A DNA stretch of 64,000 bases, taken from assembly GCF_958298935.1 (NCBI RefSeq), contig NC_084938.1, positions 131,501-195,500 on the forward strand, written 5' to 3'. The position numbers and the translations under genes are program-made. The stretch comes from Phragmites australis (lineage: Eukaryota; Streptophyta; Magnoliopsida; Poales; Poaceae). Numbering within the stretch: the stretch's first letter is position 1; each line of letters opens with the position of its first letter. The notes under the pieces were generated by a model. That model was not told the DNA's origin. It ran no database searches and saw only the letters and a list, made by a program, of their open reading frames with translations. Below, piece by piece: positions 23,928-37,042 of this stretch.

Positions 23928-25146
23928 CATCTCTACATCGCCGTCATTGCTCCACACCATCTCCATGCTCTAGGGCTATGCCTTAGGTGTCGCCGCCTCC
24001 TCCGGTCACCATCTCCACCATATCTCCACCTCGACGTCGTTCTCCATCACCATTTCCACTGCGAGCAAGTCTTCCATTGTAACTAGGGAGTCCTGGATAA
24101 GGCCATTTGTGTTTGCATCTTTTGTTTACTCATACATTTATGTCTTGTGTCGATATATATATTGTATAACTCTTTTTGTGATCTATATGTTCATGTGTTG
24201 CATTTTATTTCCCTTTTACATGGTTGTCCAGATTATCCATGAGTGATTGATCATGGTCTTGGGCATATGGTGATCTAGTATGATATAGGGTTTGGTTGCA
24301 TAATTTCTTTATCTTTCGGTCTATTGTTGTGTGATCTTAATGCTTGTATAGGGAGACGTCTCTACATTATGATCTTGTGTAGTCTTTCCACTAGCATGAT
24401 AATAGATAGATCAATGCATATGAATCGGACACACCAGAAGTGACAGCCCAACGGATAAGACAATCCATGTTTACCTAAGAGGAAACGGTTAATCCACAGA
24501 ACCTAATGTGTCAGTCTGGTGCGAGACCCTTTGGTGTTACTACGTAGTGGGCATAGATATGGTGGAGTGCCTTAATGCCCATACCATTACTCGGAAAGGG
24601 AATGGAAAGGTGGATAATAGTGTTACTATATACTGGAAAGGAGCTAGCAATGGGATTAGGGAGACCACCTAGATGATAGTAAAGTAGCAGCCATTTTTTC
24701 CTTTATTAGTCTAGTGATACCTAAGCCTGGGATCCATCTCTTTGCTCTTATTTCATATCATTGTTTGCATTGAGTTTTTATCTTAATTTCACTACATATA
24801 TTATTTATTTTACTTTATTGCTTTTATTTACTTTTCTGTAATTAGTTATTTTATAACAATCACACCTACGCTACGATTTAAAGCGCAATTTGCCATGTAG
24901 CAAGCTCCCTATGGATTCGATATAAACCTAAGAATACTCCTGGGGAAAAGTGCTACATCGATCTCATGCACTTGTGGGACATCAATAGAGGCCCAGAGAG
25001 AGCACCCGAAACTCCTACAGAATAGCTAAAGTCTACGAGAGGGGAGCGTGGGTAAGTGCCGTGAGAACAGGACTCAGTACATCAAAAAATAGAAACAATC
25101 ATGCAAACCAAATCAATCTATCTTACACCCCCTCATGTAGAAACAG
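23928..25146. other. Retrotransposon-derived non-coding DNA
   Basis: There are no coding frames. A C-rich start (23930-24080) is followed by AT-rich sequence resembling LTR 3' or untranslated regions (poly-pyrimidine runs near 24780-24840). It directly abuts copia pol remains. I could not define element ends. Confidence 0.4.
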
Positions 25147-25917
25147 TCATGTAGACCAAATCAATTTATCGGCTGCATAAATGCAAAGACTGGTTCTCAA
25201 AACTTCAAACACTGACGTTGGAAGCCCCTTTGTCATGATGTCAGTGAATTGATGTTCTTTTGGCACATATAAAACTTTGAGATGGCCAATGGCTACATGT
25301 TTTGTGTGCCAATGATGAATTGGATTATTCATCATGTAAATGACAGAAATATTGTCGCAATACACTACCATGGCTTTGTCAATGGTGATGTGGAGCTCGC
25401 AAAGTAGACCGTGGATCCAACATCACTCAGTTGTGACGTTCGCCACGTCTCTGTATTCTACTTCTTTGCTTGAACAAGAGACAACCGCTTGGCGTTAAAA
25501 CAACCAGGAGATTAGAGATGGCTTGGTGTCCATCGGAGTGGATACCGGTTTGCAGTCGGCCATCCTGGCCCACTCAAGTATGTCCTCAGCGTATTGTGCT
25601 TGTCTAAAAAAGAACTAGCTTGTGTGCGGCACACCTGGATCCCGAGGAAGAACTTTAATTGCCCCAAGTCCTTCATGGAGAACGCTGAATGTAGTTAGTT
25701 TATGGTCCATTGCAACAGCGTCGTCGATGAGGTGGTGAGGACAATATCGTCAACATATAGGAGCACGAACGCCATGCCACCTCTCTTCCAAAACACAAAC
25801 AAGGAGCTATCGGACTTGCTTGCGTTGAAGCTAATGATGTGAAGATGGCTGGCGAAGCACTGAAACCAGTCTCATGGTGCTTGCTTTAAGCCATATAATG
25901 ACTGGGAGAGGAGGCGC
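25147..25917 (-). pseudogene. Copia pol remnant: end of reverse transcriptase and RNase H
   Basis: Reading the minus strand gives, with stops and frameshifts, SQSLYGLKQAP near 25900, the catalytic box LLYVDDIVL near 25740, MKDLGQLKFFLGIQV, then DNISVIYMMNNPIHH and the terminal IMTKGLP of copia RNase H. This order is diagnostic of Ty1/copia pol. It is a decayed coding remnant. Its upstream half appears to lie beyond 37207, separated by the insertion nest. Confidence 0.8.
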
Positions 25918-26194
25918 TGATGCATTTAAAATATGCATCATATTTTCTATTGATTTTATGAATATTTTTTATAATTATTGATCAGCTAATCATTGATTAA
26001 TTATAATTTGCACGAGATATGTTTCCTTTTGTTGAACCCACAGGAAAAGGGAAGATTTTGCAAATCCATAGAGATAGATGTGAAGATCTCATGTAACATA
26101 ATGAGATTTAGCATGTTAATTAATTGCAAATTTCGCTCCAAATTAAAACTTGTTGTGATTAATTAAGCTAACTAAAATCAAGGAATTATGTATA

Positions 26195-26202
<8 letters not shown>

Positions 26203-26226
<24 letters not shown>
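26203..26226. repeat. (TA)n microsatellite
   Basis: An uninterrupted TA dinucleotide run inside the front part of the large LTR. Confidence 0.9.
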
Positions 26227-26314
26227 CTTGTATGTATATATTCATATATGTTAATTGGCAAAGTATTCCAAAATGCACTATATAAATTTCTAAACTTCTC
26301 CATGCGTGGTTATG

Positions 26315-27755
26315 ATCGTTGTCGGAGGGTGAACTCCTGTCGGAGGGATCCTGAGGGACCCCTTTTTAGAGATTCGACCGGGGGGGATGATCTTGAATAT
26401 GTTCGCTGGAGAAATAAATGGGTTTGAATGTGAAGGCCGGTGGAATGGAATGATCTAACGCGGAACGGAGTAAATGCGCTGGTGTTTAGACAGGTTCGGG
26501 CTGCACGGGGGCGTAACACCCTACTCCTATATGGATACTATAAATGCCTTGAGGAAGTCTCTCAAGGATGTTGCTGGTTACAAGAATGTTGGTCTATCTT
26601 AGAGCCGGGGGCTCTTTGTTCTTCGGCCTGTCTTGTGTTGTTCACTTCTCAGCCGTTCTGCCCTTTTTTCTCTTCCTCTTTTTCTTCCGCCCTTTCTTTT
26701 GTGCCGCCGGCCGTTTTAAATACCCGTCGGCAGCAGCGTGCCCCGAACGGGAGGGGGAGCATGAGTTCCGAGACACCATGAATGGAAAGGGCGTCATCAT
26801 TTCCTCTAGACGAAGTAACCAGGGGTGGAAAATGCGTCCCACGCTCGGTCATCCGTCACCATAAATGCACTGGCAATGGGCGCCGTGGAGAGGGCCCACC
26901 GGGCAGCTGCAGAGCGGCTCGGCGTGCCCGCCCCGTCTTGTTCCCCTGCCACAGCAGTGCGGCAGACGGAACGTCTCAGCCCTTACGATGTTATCCCGAG
27001 ACGGGCCGGATGGCACAGGATGGGACCCGTGCAATTAATAACCCCACGTCCCTCTGCCAGGAGGTGGCAGGAACTGACGCTGAGCGCGACGGGAGCAGTT
27101 GGAGGTGACAGGCCACGCACGCTCTTTAAATGCGGCCTTGGGCCTTTGACTGGCTGACACCTCATCGATGGGCCCCTTGGGGGCCACTGTCAGGGGGCTC
27201 TCTGGGTCGTCGGGGAACCGAGTGCTCGGGGGTCACTGTTCGCCTCCTCGAGCACTCTCTCCAGGGAATGCCCTTTCTTGTCATCGGGGTACCGAGTGCT
27301 CGGGGGTACTGTTTACCTCCCCGAGCACTCTCTCCCGAGAAAGCCCTCCTTGGTCTTCGGGGAACCGAGTGCTCGGGGCTCACTTGTTCTCCTTCCCGAG
27401 CACTCTCTCCCGGCATACTTGTACGGATCTTCGGGGGACCGAGTGCTCGGGAGCCGCCGCACGCAGCCCCGTGCACTCTCTCCCGAAACTTTCTTCAGTG
27501 GGTCCTCGGGATACTTGGGCGCCCGGGGGGCCACCGCTCGCGGCCTCGGGCACCCTTCTCCCGGTACTTTGCCTTCCTGGTCATCGGGGGACTCGGGTGC
27601 TCGGGGATCACCGTACACCTTCCCGAGCACTTTCTTCCCAGTACCTAAACTTTTTTACTTTACGGAGGAAACTCCACTGGACGGCGCCACGTGGCGGATT
27701 ACCGGCCTGGCCTCGGGATTCGGGGACCCCCGGTTCCTGATACACCGACAATCGT
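26315..27755 (-). mobile_element. Solo LTR, 1,431 bp, hairpin-repeat family, inverted, TSD ATCGT
   Basis: The element spans 26320-27750 and is a reverse-oriented sister of the 22292 element. It opens TGTCGGAGGGTGAACTCC (the complement of the other copy's end) and closes GGTTCCTGATACACCGACA. An exact 5-bp TSD, ATCGT, lies at 26315-26319 and 27751-27755. The hairpin-bearing GTGCTCGGGG repeats occupy ~27200-27640. It lies wholly inside the 26092-31683 LTR and is therefore younger than it. Confidence 0.88.
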
Positions 27756-29485
27756 GGTATTTGATTTATTGTTATGGTTCTTGAGTGGAAATTTGAAATT
27801 AAATATCTCTCAATTTCAAATCTATTCTTAGATTCTAATCAGCTCAAATGCAATCATATTCAAATCCAGACTCATATAAATCTTCATCGAATTCATATTG
27901 AATGCAATTCGAATCATTTGATATATATTCAAATGATTTCCAGTTTGATCTCCCCGTGATTCAATTCAAATTGATTCAAATCAAGTTCTAAGTTCGAATC
28001 TCATATTCGAACCCTCGTTCCAAAAATCATGTCAATTCAAATCCAATTTGAATTACCACCCAATCGATTCAATTTCAAAGTCATTCATTTACTCATCATA
28101 CAATTCAATTCCAAATTCGAATTCCTTTAATTGAATTATTGAACATTCGGTTACAATTTCAATTGCACACAATTGAATTGTCCTTCAAATATTCCCTCAT
28201 ATCTCACTCTGGCCTCTCTCTCCTCCTCAGATATTTCCATCTCTGCTGGTACAGTTCATCAGCCAAAGTCCTCTCACCAGCCATCACTGCTCTCCTGCTC
28301 TCTCTTTCTCTGGTCAGCAGCACCGACCACTCCTCACCCATGCCCTGCTCTCCCCTTCCTCTCTCTCCCCATCATTGATCTTTTCATCGAGCAGCCAAAG
28401 GCATTCTACTCTCCTCCTGCCTTCCTTCACCTGCAAGACTCCCACATCCACACCTTACATACACACACGTAAAACCACCGAGCAATTCAGCACATACACA
28501 TACACGAGCATACATGCACACTACAGCACAGCAGCAGCAGCACCGACATCGTCCAGCAGCCCAAGAGCTTCGCAGCGCCGTCCCACGTCGATGTGGACGA
28601 ACAGCCACCACAACTCCTTTGCACCATCAGCCGTGCTGTGCACACAACCGTGCTCCACCGTGTCACCTAGCTGCCGTACAAGCCGTTGTCGCTGTGCTGC
28701 CGCTAACCTCCAAGCGTCGCCACGTTGCTGCTGACCCGCACCGCGTCGTCACACCGCCATGTGCGCACCGCCTCCGTGCTGCCCCGGTGAGCCTCCCTCT
28801 TCTTCCTTCGCCCTTCTCTGCTCTTTCGGATGCACTGCCGCGCCGTTGTGCCGCACTTGCCATGGCACTCGGTCGCGCTCCAGTGTGCCTCGCTGCGCCG
28901 CACTGCCTGGCTAGCCAGGGCTGAGCCGGCTTTCCCCTGCTCGCGCCGTGTCGTCCGTTCAGGGCCACCGTGCCGCACCTCCGTCCTCCCGCCGCCATGG
29001 CCACCGAGCTCTGAGCCCCGACCCGCCTTCCTCCTCTGCTACGCTAAGTTGCCGCCGTCCTACGCGTGCCGTTGTTCGACCGTGCCATCGCATCCATGCA
29101 CTCCGCCGTGTCGTGCCGCCCGCGCATGCGCCGTTTCGTGTGAGCCGTCACTGGCTAGCTCGCGCTGCCGCCCGTTTGCCCCTTCGCGCCGACCCCGTGC
29201 ATGCCGCTGCTCGCCAGCGTGCAGCCGCTGCATGCGCTGTCGCCGCCCGGCCATCTCACCTCCGCACCGCACGCGGTGTGACGTTTTGTGCGCACCACCC
29301 AGCCCGCTGGCCCGCGCCGTGCGTCCTCCGTCCACTGCGTCACCGCTTGGCCACACGTGTGCCGCCTCCTTTTTACCCTAGCCGGCCGCCACGTCTTCTC
29401 CGGTCGACCTCCCTCTCTCCCCCCGGCTGGTGAGCTGGCCCCTCCGGCCATCTCTCCACCGTCGGCTCGCTCCCCTCTCTCCAGT

Positions 29486-29487
<2 letters not shown>

Positions 29488-29533
<46 letters not shown>
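29488..29533. repeat. (CT)n microsatellite
   Basis: A CT dinucleotide run of about 45 bp inside the GC-rich centre of the large solo LTR. Confidence 0.9.
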
Positions 29534-29535
<2 letters not shown>

Positions 29536-31688
29536 CGCCTCACACCTGGACGGGAAAAATCCCACCCGGCCTTATCCTCTGTCTCTCTGTCCAACGGTCC
29601 ACCGTCCTGGTCCGTGGTGGACCACACTTCGAACCTCCCCTCCGTTCCACGGCCTATGCACGATGTTCACAGCACAGTGTCCGCCGGCACCCCGGTACAT
29701 GGTGGACTCCCCACACAACCCTCTCCCAGTTCACAAGTTCAGTAAACCGAGTTCGCAGAATAGTGCTCATTTTCTAATTTCCAGCATTTTCCTTCTGGTA
29801 AATATTCCGAGCGCCATATCTCCTTTGTTTCAACTCCGATTTCGGCGATTCTTTCACCGAAATTCATCTAAATTCGAGATCTACCTATCTATCATAGTAT
29901 GATATCCTTTAGGGCTCATTTGACTTTTCATTTGGTGTTAATTGTTCTTCTCTAGTAGTCCATTATTGATCGTAGTCGCGTTTACAGAACCGGAAGACTT
30001 TGCGGAAAATCCGAAAGATCCTGACTTCTAACGAGACTTTGAAGCAAACTTCAGAGAAGGCAAGTCCTATTTTCTTGATCATATTGAACCTATGTTTTTA
30101 AATAACCTACATGATCAACTAAAACTGGACTTATTATCACATGCGCTACGTATTGTATTTTCTTTGAAACTACTTGTAGTAGTTAATCCTATCAATACTG
30201 TCATGCCTTACATGTCATCATATAGAATACATATCACCCTAGGGGTACCTGTCATTCTATATTAATGTCGGATGATGCCTTAATATCTAGCATGCGTAGG
30301 ATGGAATACACCTCCTCGGAGATGTTGCTTTTAAAATACGTCTCTTTGGAGATATCAATTTACTGTTATCAATGATAACTCATATACCATGAATCCTTGA
30401 TGGTTGTGAATTCTGTGATGGCTGTAAAATCCTTGATGTCGTGTGGGATATGACGGGAGATGTGTAAAAATGGGTGAAAACTGTTTTGACGGGGGCTATC
30501 AGGATAGTCCTCTGAGAGTTGGAGGCTATCTCATACGTTGGGGGCTTGAGGTGATACTCATTGCCAATGCTGAAGATGCCTGCTCTGGCCGCTTAAGCAC
30601 CAAGTCTTGGGCCGTCATGCTAAGTCACCCTAGTGCAACCATGCGTCCTGAATGGGCAGGACTTGACTCTTCTTTCACCAAACTGGGTTGGACATAATAA
30701 TAGGAGGCCTGAGAGGCAACGTTGAGCCAAGTGTCTTCAGGTTCTGCGCGAAGGAGTTTCCGTCCCAGTCGATCATCGGGGATCTGCCCTCTATACGAGA
30801 CCTGAAGAACTTGATGTATCACATAGAAAAGCCTGGCAAGAAAAGTGATTGAAGTGTCTCGGTATGATTCACTCCTCCGTCTGCAACGGATGGAGGCTGA
30901 GCATATCTCATGGGTACAATGTACAACCTCTACAGAGTGTAAATCTATTCGAATAGACGTGTCTGCGGTCATGGATATGCGAAGCATTGACCTCACTTGA
31001 TTAGACAAAGGGATGCGTGTGTCTTGATGAGTGAGTGTGTGGACTAGATATCCATATGATGAGGTTCTTGGCTCGATCTGCCAGAAGTTGTGTGGTACTA
31101 GAGGTACACCAGATGTGATAAAAGGGACTGTGGAGTGGAGTGTAGCCCCTCCCAGGACCAAAAACCCCAGATATAGCTTATTACTTGGTTTTGAACGATT
31201 TAAACTGGTTTAAAGGTTAACAGTAGAGAATACAGTGGAATACTTGCATAAAACTGCTTTACACTTAAAACTAAACCGTAAAGCCTTCCCTTGTTTCACC
31301 CCTTATGCATATATCAAACACTTTGAAATAGTATAGAACTTGTTGAGTACATTCCGTACTCACTCTTGCTATCATTCAGATGAAGAAGCTGATGCCGACT
31401 TCACCGGAGGTGAAGGCGATGATGAAGAGTAGAGTTAAAAGTCATGTTCGCACCCTAGCTGCTTGTGGCTTTGGGTAGTCGCTGTTTTCTGCTGTATTTT
31501 GTTGGCCGTCCGGCCAGGTTTGTAATTTACAGTATGGTTTGTAAACCTTTTGTACTCTTAATCGTAATACTTATGTACAAAGTTTAACTGTGATATTACT
31601 ACTGTTATATTGTGCATATTAGCTACGTGATCCAGAGACTGATACAGGAGACACAGGAGATCCCGGTAACCAGGGGTCTTACATCTCA

Positions 31689-31975
31689 TGAAAAGAAAGC
31701 CAACTGTACCAACCACGCCTCAATTGGAGTTTCCAGGAGGTTTGGAGGAGTGCTATATGGTTAGTGGTGACCACACTACCTGACCGTACCACTCACCTCT
31801 GGGTCTAGCTCGTCAAACCAAGCAACTTTTGTGAAGGTGGGAGTATCGAATAACTTCGAAAGGCAACGTAAAACCCTATTCTAATGGTTATTTAAATTAT
31901 ACGACTACGTTTCGACCTGTAAGTGCGCATCTCCATATTTATTATACCTTCGAAGGCATGTGCATGCGTATCTGC

Positions 31976-32037
<62 letters not shown>

Positions 32038-35000
32038 AGAAGGAGAGAAGAAAGAAAATAAAAAAGAGAAAGGGGCTAGTTAGCCGGGGCCCTCTTGCCT
32101 CTCCCCCTCTCTTGTCTAGCCAAGGCGCCTGGTCGGCCCGCACAGAAGCCAAGGACCAGCGGCCCAGGCACATGTCTCCTTTATCCTTCGGGCCACTATT
32201 TAGCGAGTCAGCCCGGGCTCTTTTCCTCTCCCCTTCTCTTTTTGTATCCTAATATTTGCAAAATTACACAGTTGTTTCAACAAATTTCAAAAATAGGCTA
32301 CCGCTGCTCGTTCATCGGGCTAGATCAAAGTCTCACCCAATGAACGGGTGATAACTTGTGGGCCACGTCGCTTAGAAGATTAACAAATATGAAAAATGCG
32401 GTCAGACAATATGTGCGAGACCTTGCTTTCACCCATTGAATGAGCGAGATCTTGCTGCACAGGTTCACTCATATCCTCTGTACGTACGTGCTAGTGTATG
32501 TGTGTGTTCATTTTTTCATTTAACTCTTGATTTTATCTGAGAGTACAAGAGGGATCCAAAAATTTCCAACATTTTATGAGCAAACTAGTCCTCACTAGCA
32601 ACACATTTTAATTGATTTGATCCAAAAATCCTAAGCCAATATTTATTTAAAATTATCCAAAGAAGCCTATTTTATAACTTCTAGCAATTTTTAATGCCTC
32701 AAATAAAGTCCCAAAAATCAGGAAGAACTCACTAATATTCTTCTCATGTGATCTACTAATTTCTAAAAATATTTCCAACCCTAGGTTATTTGGTGAAAAA
32801 ATAAGTTCTTTTGTAATGCTCTATTTTTATGCCTTTTTTTATCATTTTATGTGATATTCTCTTTTTAATTCAAACAAATGAAAAATTCACTAATATTCCT
32901 CTCCCCTTCTCTTTCTCCCAACTGAGCTAGGCTGCCCATCTCTCCACTTGGGCCAGCCCGCCATTCCCATGGCCACCTTCTCCCCTTAGCCGATTGGCCC
33001 AACACAATGCTCCCTTATCGTCTTCTTCCCTGAGCCGCATCACGCCTTTGCCTGATTCGACCGTGCCACCCTAAATCAAGTTGCTCCCTAAGCTCTATCT
33101 CTATCTTCTAGAGTTCAAATCGGTTTTGGGCTCGGTGGATAAGCATGAGGGACGGGGAAGCTGTGTTGCCCCGAAATTTTGCCACACGTCGCAAGTTCAC
33201 CGCCGCCGCCCGAATCTGTCATCATCTTTGATCGAAGCACGTCACTGCCGCATTGTTGTGCTGCTGCTGCCACGATGGGAGGTCACGCCGTCACTATCTC
33301 TCAAGGTGCGAGTCCATATGTTTGTTCGCTCCAACCGCCAGCTCATCCTCTGGCCGCCACCTCTGTTTCCTCTGTGTGTCTGTATCCGGCTATCGTGCTG
33401 TGGAGCTCATCGCTGTTCCTTCCACTGTGCTGTCGAGGTTATGCTTGTCTCAGATGTCATGCCGTAGAGATCCGTGCTCTAGCCTCATGTCGCGAAAGCT
33501 ATGGGCTCCTAACTCGCCATTGAAGCTAAGCGCTTTAGCCATGTTCTAGATGCTCATGTGCTCTGGCCGTTATGACATCATTGAGGCTGGGTGCCCGCAT
33601 GCTTGTGTGCTCGCTGTTGGGCTCATGCTAGCCCGACTGCCATCGTGATGTGCTCTGTTGTCGGTTCTCGAGTACGACTGTGTTTTGATCTAGTATTGCA
33701 TTTGTTAGTTCATCATTGCCACTGTCCCTCATGTGTTATTAGGCGCTCTGTTTGCTACTGCCCCGAATATCCTGCCAAATCTCTATGCTAATGCTAATCC
33801 ACGGTTATTGGTGAAGCATGTATGCTATGATGCAGATGCTGCTTATGCCTGTTGCCGGAGTAGTTCCATTGTTGTTCTATTATTGCCTTATTGGTTCTGT
33901 GATATTGTCGGATGCCTAATACTTTTGCAGGTTGTTTTATATGGTGGCCAGTTACTTGTTACTATTGATGGTTCTATATTGTTGCTGGTTGTTCCAGTAT
34001 TGAGGCCAAAGCTATCAAGAGGGCTTTATGAGGATTGCCCCTGTTATTGACTTCATATTGCTGATGCTTGTTGTTATCCAAAGAGATATTATTGCAAGTT
34101 GCTACTATTGGCTCATAGCCTTTGTGGCTCATTGGTGATTACCCCTATTTGTGTGGCTCATATGGTGCCTTTGCGGCAGATGCCTTTGTGGCTTCGTTAC
34201 TACTATCCTGCATGTGTGGCTTGTTGCCTTCAGAGATGGCTGATGAGGATGTGTCCGAGGCCCCGAGGGAGTTAGTGAGCTAAGCATGACGTTGAGCTCC
34301 TAGTCACGGCCTAGCTGCCGCTACCGGTAGAAGCTATGCATCGTGCTGTGCTCCTAACTCACCTTTCTAACTTACACTATACTGAGGTCAATGATACGAG
34401 GCCGATGATGACCACCTGCATAAATAGTCAATGATGCGATGCTAGATTGTTTCCCCGCCACTTTCTTTTATTTCTACCGCTCTTACTTTGCTTGGTCTTT
34501 GTTACGTGTGACTACAGCCTTACAGACTCGGAGATGACCTCGATATGATGACCTCCAGCACAGCTTAATCAGAAATAGCCCGAAGACGGACGTAATTAAC
34601 CGAAGACGCTTCACGAAGCCCTGGGAACCAAGATGAAATGATCACTTATTATACAATCAGATTAGTGTGAGCGTTGGAGTAACACGTTGCGATAAGAGAA
34701 ACTATACTTTATGAATTTGACAAGAATGAATAAAGATCATGTTTCTGTTACATCGTTATCCTGTCTTTTGTATACTTCGCGTATACTGGCACGCTTGCAT
34801 ACTTTACATTCAAAGTTACATACATTCGAATGCATGTTTCAAGTCCGCGAAACATAAAGACGACACCGATCTACATCAAAGGGGCGGCCACCAAGAGAAG
34901 AGAGGAGAGAGACCTAGCCATTGCTATTTTCACCATAGTTTATACATCCCCCCTCCATTAGATATATTGTAATAAGTCTCCTCCATTATTTATCGGTGTA

Positions 35001-35380
35001 AACATTTATTGCATCAAGGAAGTTATTCATCTTACCTTCAATTGCATTCTTCATTTATTTTATGTTGATCCTCCTTGCTTTTATTATGTGTTTCATTTCT
35101 ATTATGATGAGCGAGTAGTTCCCTTAGGGATAGGGAGCCCTTAGGCGTCATGTAGCGCACCATTAGTGTAGATTGGGAATAATCTTAACATGGTTTTTTC
35201 TATTTAAATATTTTTGTTTGTTTCTCGCCTTTTCCAAGTTTGTTTGGTCGTAAATACGAGGATCAAGCACACAGAGGGAGGCAAAGATTGTGCGGATGAC
35301 AAGTTGTAGATCGGGACTCCATTACAGGGACTATACTCAACTGCAGCAAAGAAGTTCCAAAGGGGATCAATGGTACAACG
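31689..35380. other. Non-coding LTR-like DNA
   Basis: The stretch shows the AT-rich, then GC-rich (32920-33600), then AT-rich order of the two large LTRs. A segment at 32690-32830 (AAAGTCCCAAAAATC...TTTCTAAAAATATTTCCAACCCTA) resembles 16100-16190 in the 12396 LTR. I could not find termini or a TSD. Open frames of up to 128 codons have no recognisable domain and overlap one another in different frames, so I do not call them genes. Confidence 0.4.
31977..32035. repeat. (TA)n microsatellite, ~56 bp
   Basis: A long uninterrupted AT/TA dinucleotide run. Confidence 0.95.
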
Positions 35381-36676
35381 ACGGCTGTTGGTGACATGGG
35401 AACCAGGGGTTCTCGAGTCCCGAGGCCAGGACAACACAACGCCACGTGGCGCCATCCCTCGGGGATCATTTCCCCGAAGGCTGAGAAAAGACAGTTCCGG
35501 GAGGGGTGCTCGGGGCTATGAACAGTTGGCCCCCGAGTACCTGGAGTTCCCCGAGGACCCGAGAAGAGCCAAGTCCGGGAGGAGGTGCTTGGGGCCATGA
35601 ACAGTTGGCCCCCGAGTACCCAGAGTTCCCCGAGGATCCGAGAAGAGCCAGTTCCAGGAGGGGTGCTCGGGGCCATGAACAGTTGGCCCCCGAGTACCCG
35701 GAGTTCCCCGAGGACCCGAGAAGAGACGAATCCGAGAGAGGGTGCTCGGGGCCAAGAACAGTTGGTCCCCGAGTACCCAGAGTTCCCCGATGACCTGAGA
35801 AGCCCCTTGCCGGTGGACCTCACAAGGGCTCCACGGTGAGGTGTCAATTGGTGGGAGGCCCGATGCTGCATTTAAGAGGGAGCGTGGCCTGTCACATCCT
35901 ACCACTCCCCCCCATGCCTGTCGTACTAAGTACGTCAGTCCCTGCCATCGCCTGGCAGGAAGGCGTGGAGACATTTAATGCGACGGGTCCCATCGCACGT
36001 CACCCTGCGGGGCCCATAAAGGAAATGGCTTGAAGATATCGTCGCTGGGCTCAAGGCGTATCGCCTGCCACCCTGCTGCGTCAGACCGTGTCAGGTTTGC
36101 TCTGTCTGGATGGGCATGCGGGGATATTCAGCGGTTGCCTGGTGGGCCCCCTGCACCTGCTAAAGTTGGGGTGTAATGAGTGACAGAACCGGCCGAAGGG
36201 CACATTTCAACCCCTGTAACATCAAACTGTAGACCCATAATGGTTGCTTTCCATTTATGGCTTACAGAAACTTGTGCCCCCGATTTGGGCACGCCGAGCC
36301 TCCCCCGATAGGATAAAAGGGGGGAGCACTTCGTAGAAAGAAAGGCTAACTTGGGGTGGATAGAAGCAAGAAGCAAGTCCGAAGCTTAAGACTTAGACCA
36401 AAAAACCTTGTAACACAGAGATCCAGAGAAAGGCATTCCAAGAGTATGAATAGCACATCATACACACAGGAGTAGGGTATTATGCTCCGTGTGGCCCGAA
36501 CCTGTCTAATCCCTTGAGCATTTACTCCTACTAGCCGACGATTATCCGTCTTGCCTAGATCTCATACATTTGCATTAATCCCCCGTACGAGGTAGATCCA
36601 GAATCTGCCCCCCGGCCGAATCTCAAAGGGGGTCTCTCAGGATCCCCGCTTGCGGTGTTCATCCACCGACAACGGC
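35381..36676 (+). mobile_element. Solo LTR, 1,286 bp, hairpin-repeat family, TSD ACGGC
   Basis: The element spans 35386-36671. It begins TGTTGGTGACATGGGAACC and ends CATCCACCGACA. An exact 5-bp TSD, ACGGC, lies at 35381-35385 and 36672-36676. It is the third member of the family at 22292 and 26320. It carries four GTGCTCGGGG-type repeats at ~35500-35800 and the same CCCCGGCCGAATCTCAAAGG block near its end. The sequence differs clearly from the other two, so this is an independent insertion. Confidence 0.87.
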
Positions 36677-37042
36677 ACATGAGGTGTTATTGTAGGATTT
36701 GTCCCTTAATAGATGTGTATGGTGATGATATCGTGTGCACTGAAGGATGATTGTTCTTGTCTAATAGCCCACATAAGAGATTGGCAGGCAAGAGAAGATT
36801 AGGGTGTGCCACCCAAGTGACAAACATACTTAGTTTCCATGGTTGATCTTTATCTTATTTATTCACTAACATGTAGATCATCTCCCGAACTGCACGACTA
36901 ACTATCTACATGGTTCCGGCGTGTCTTCTACCCTACTTTTAATCATTGTCATCCTTGTTAATTTTAGCACCATTTACTTCTTGCATTTAATAGTAGATTA
37001 TTATTTAGGGTTTTCTATTTATAATTATTTAATCCCCTACAT
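36677..37042. other. AT-rich LTR-tail-like sequence
   Basis: There is no gene. Pyrimidine-rich text (TTATTTATTCAC, TTAGGGTTTTCTATTT) resembles the 3' part of an LTR and is probably part of the outer nested element. Confidence 0.35.

Larger units (their letters stand above)
26087..31688 (+). mobile_element. Large solo LTR (about 4.16 kb without its insert), TSD TCTCA
   Basis: The element spans 26092-31683. It begins TGTAACATAATG and ends AGGGGTCTTACA (inverted termini TGTAA/TTACA). An exact TSD, TCTCA, lies at 26087-26091 and 31684-31688. A second solo LTR (26320-27750) is inserted inside it; without that insert and one TSD copy the length is about 4,156 bp. It has an AT-rich front, a GC-rich centre (28400-29500) with a CT microsatellite, and an AT-rich tail ending in GAGATCCCGGTAACCAGGGG. 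Size and layout suggest a Tekay-like chromovirus LTR (inference). It lacks any coding domain. Confidence 0.8.

Noticed and set aside
28500..29440. Cys/Arg/Ala-rich frames of up to 183 codons
   Set aside because: Same situation in the GC-rich centre of the 4.16-kb LTR.
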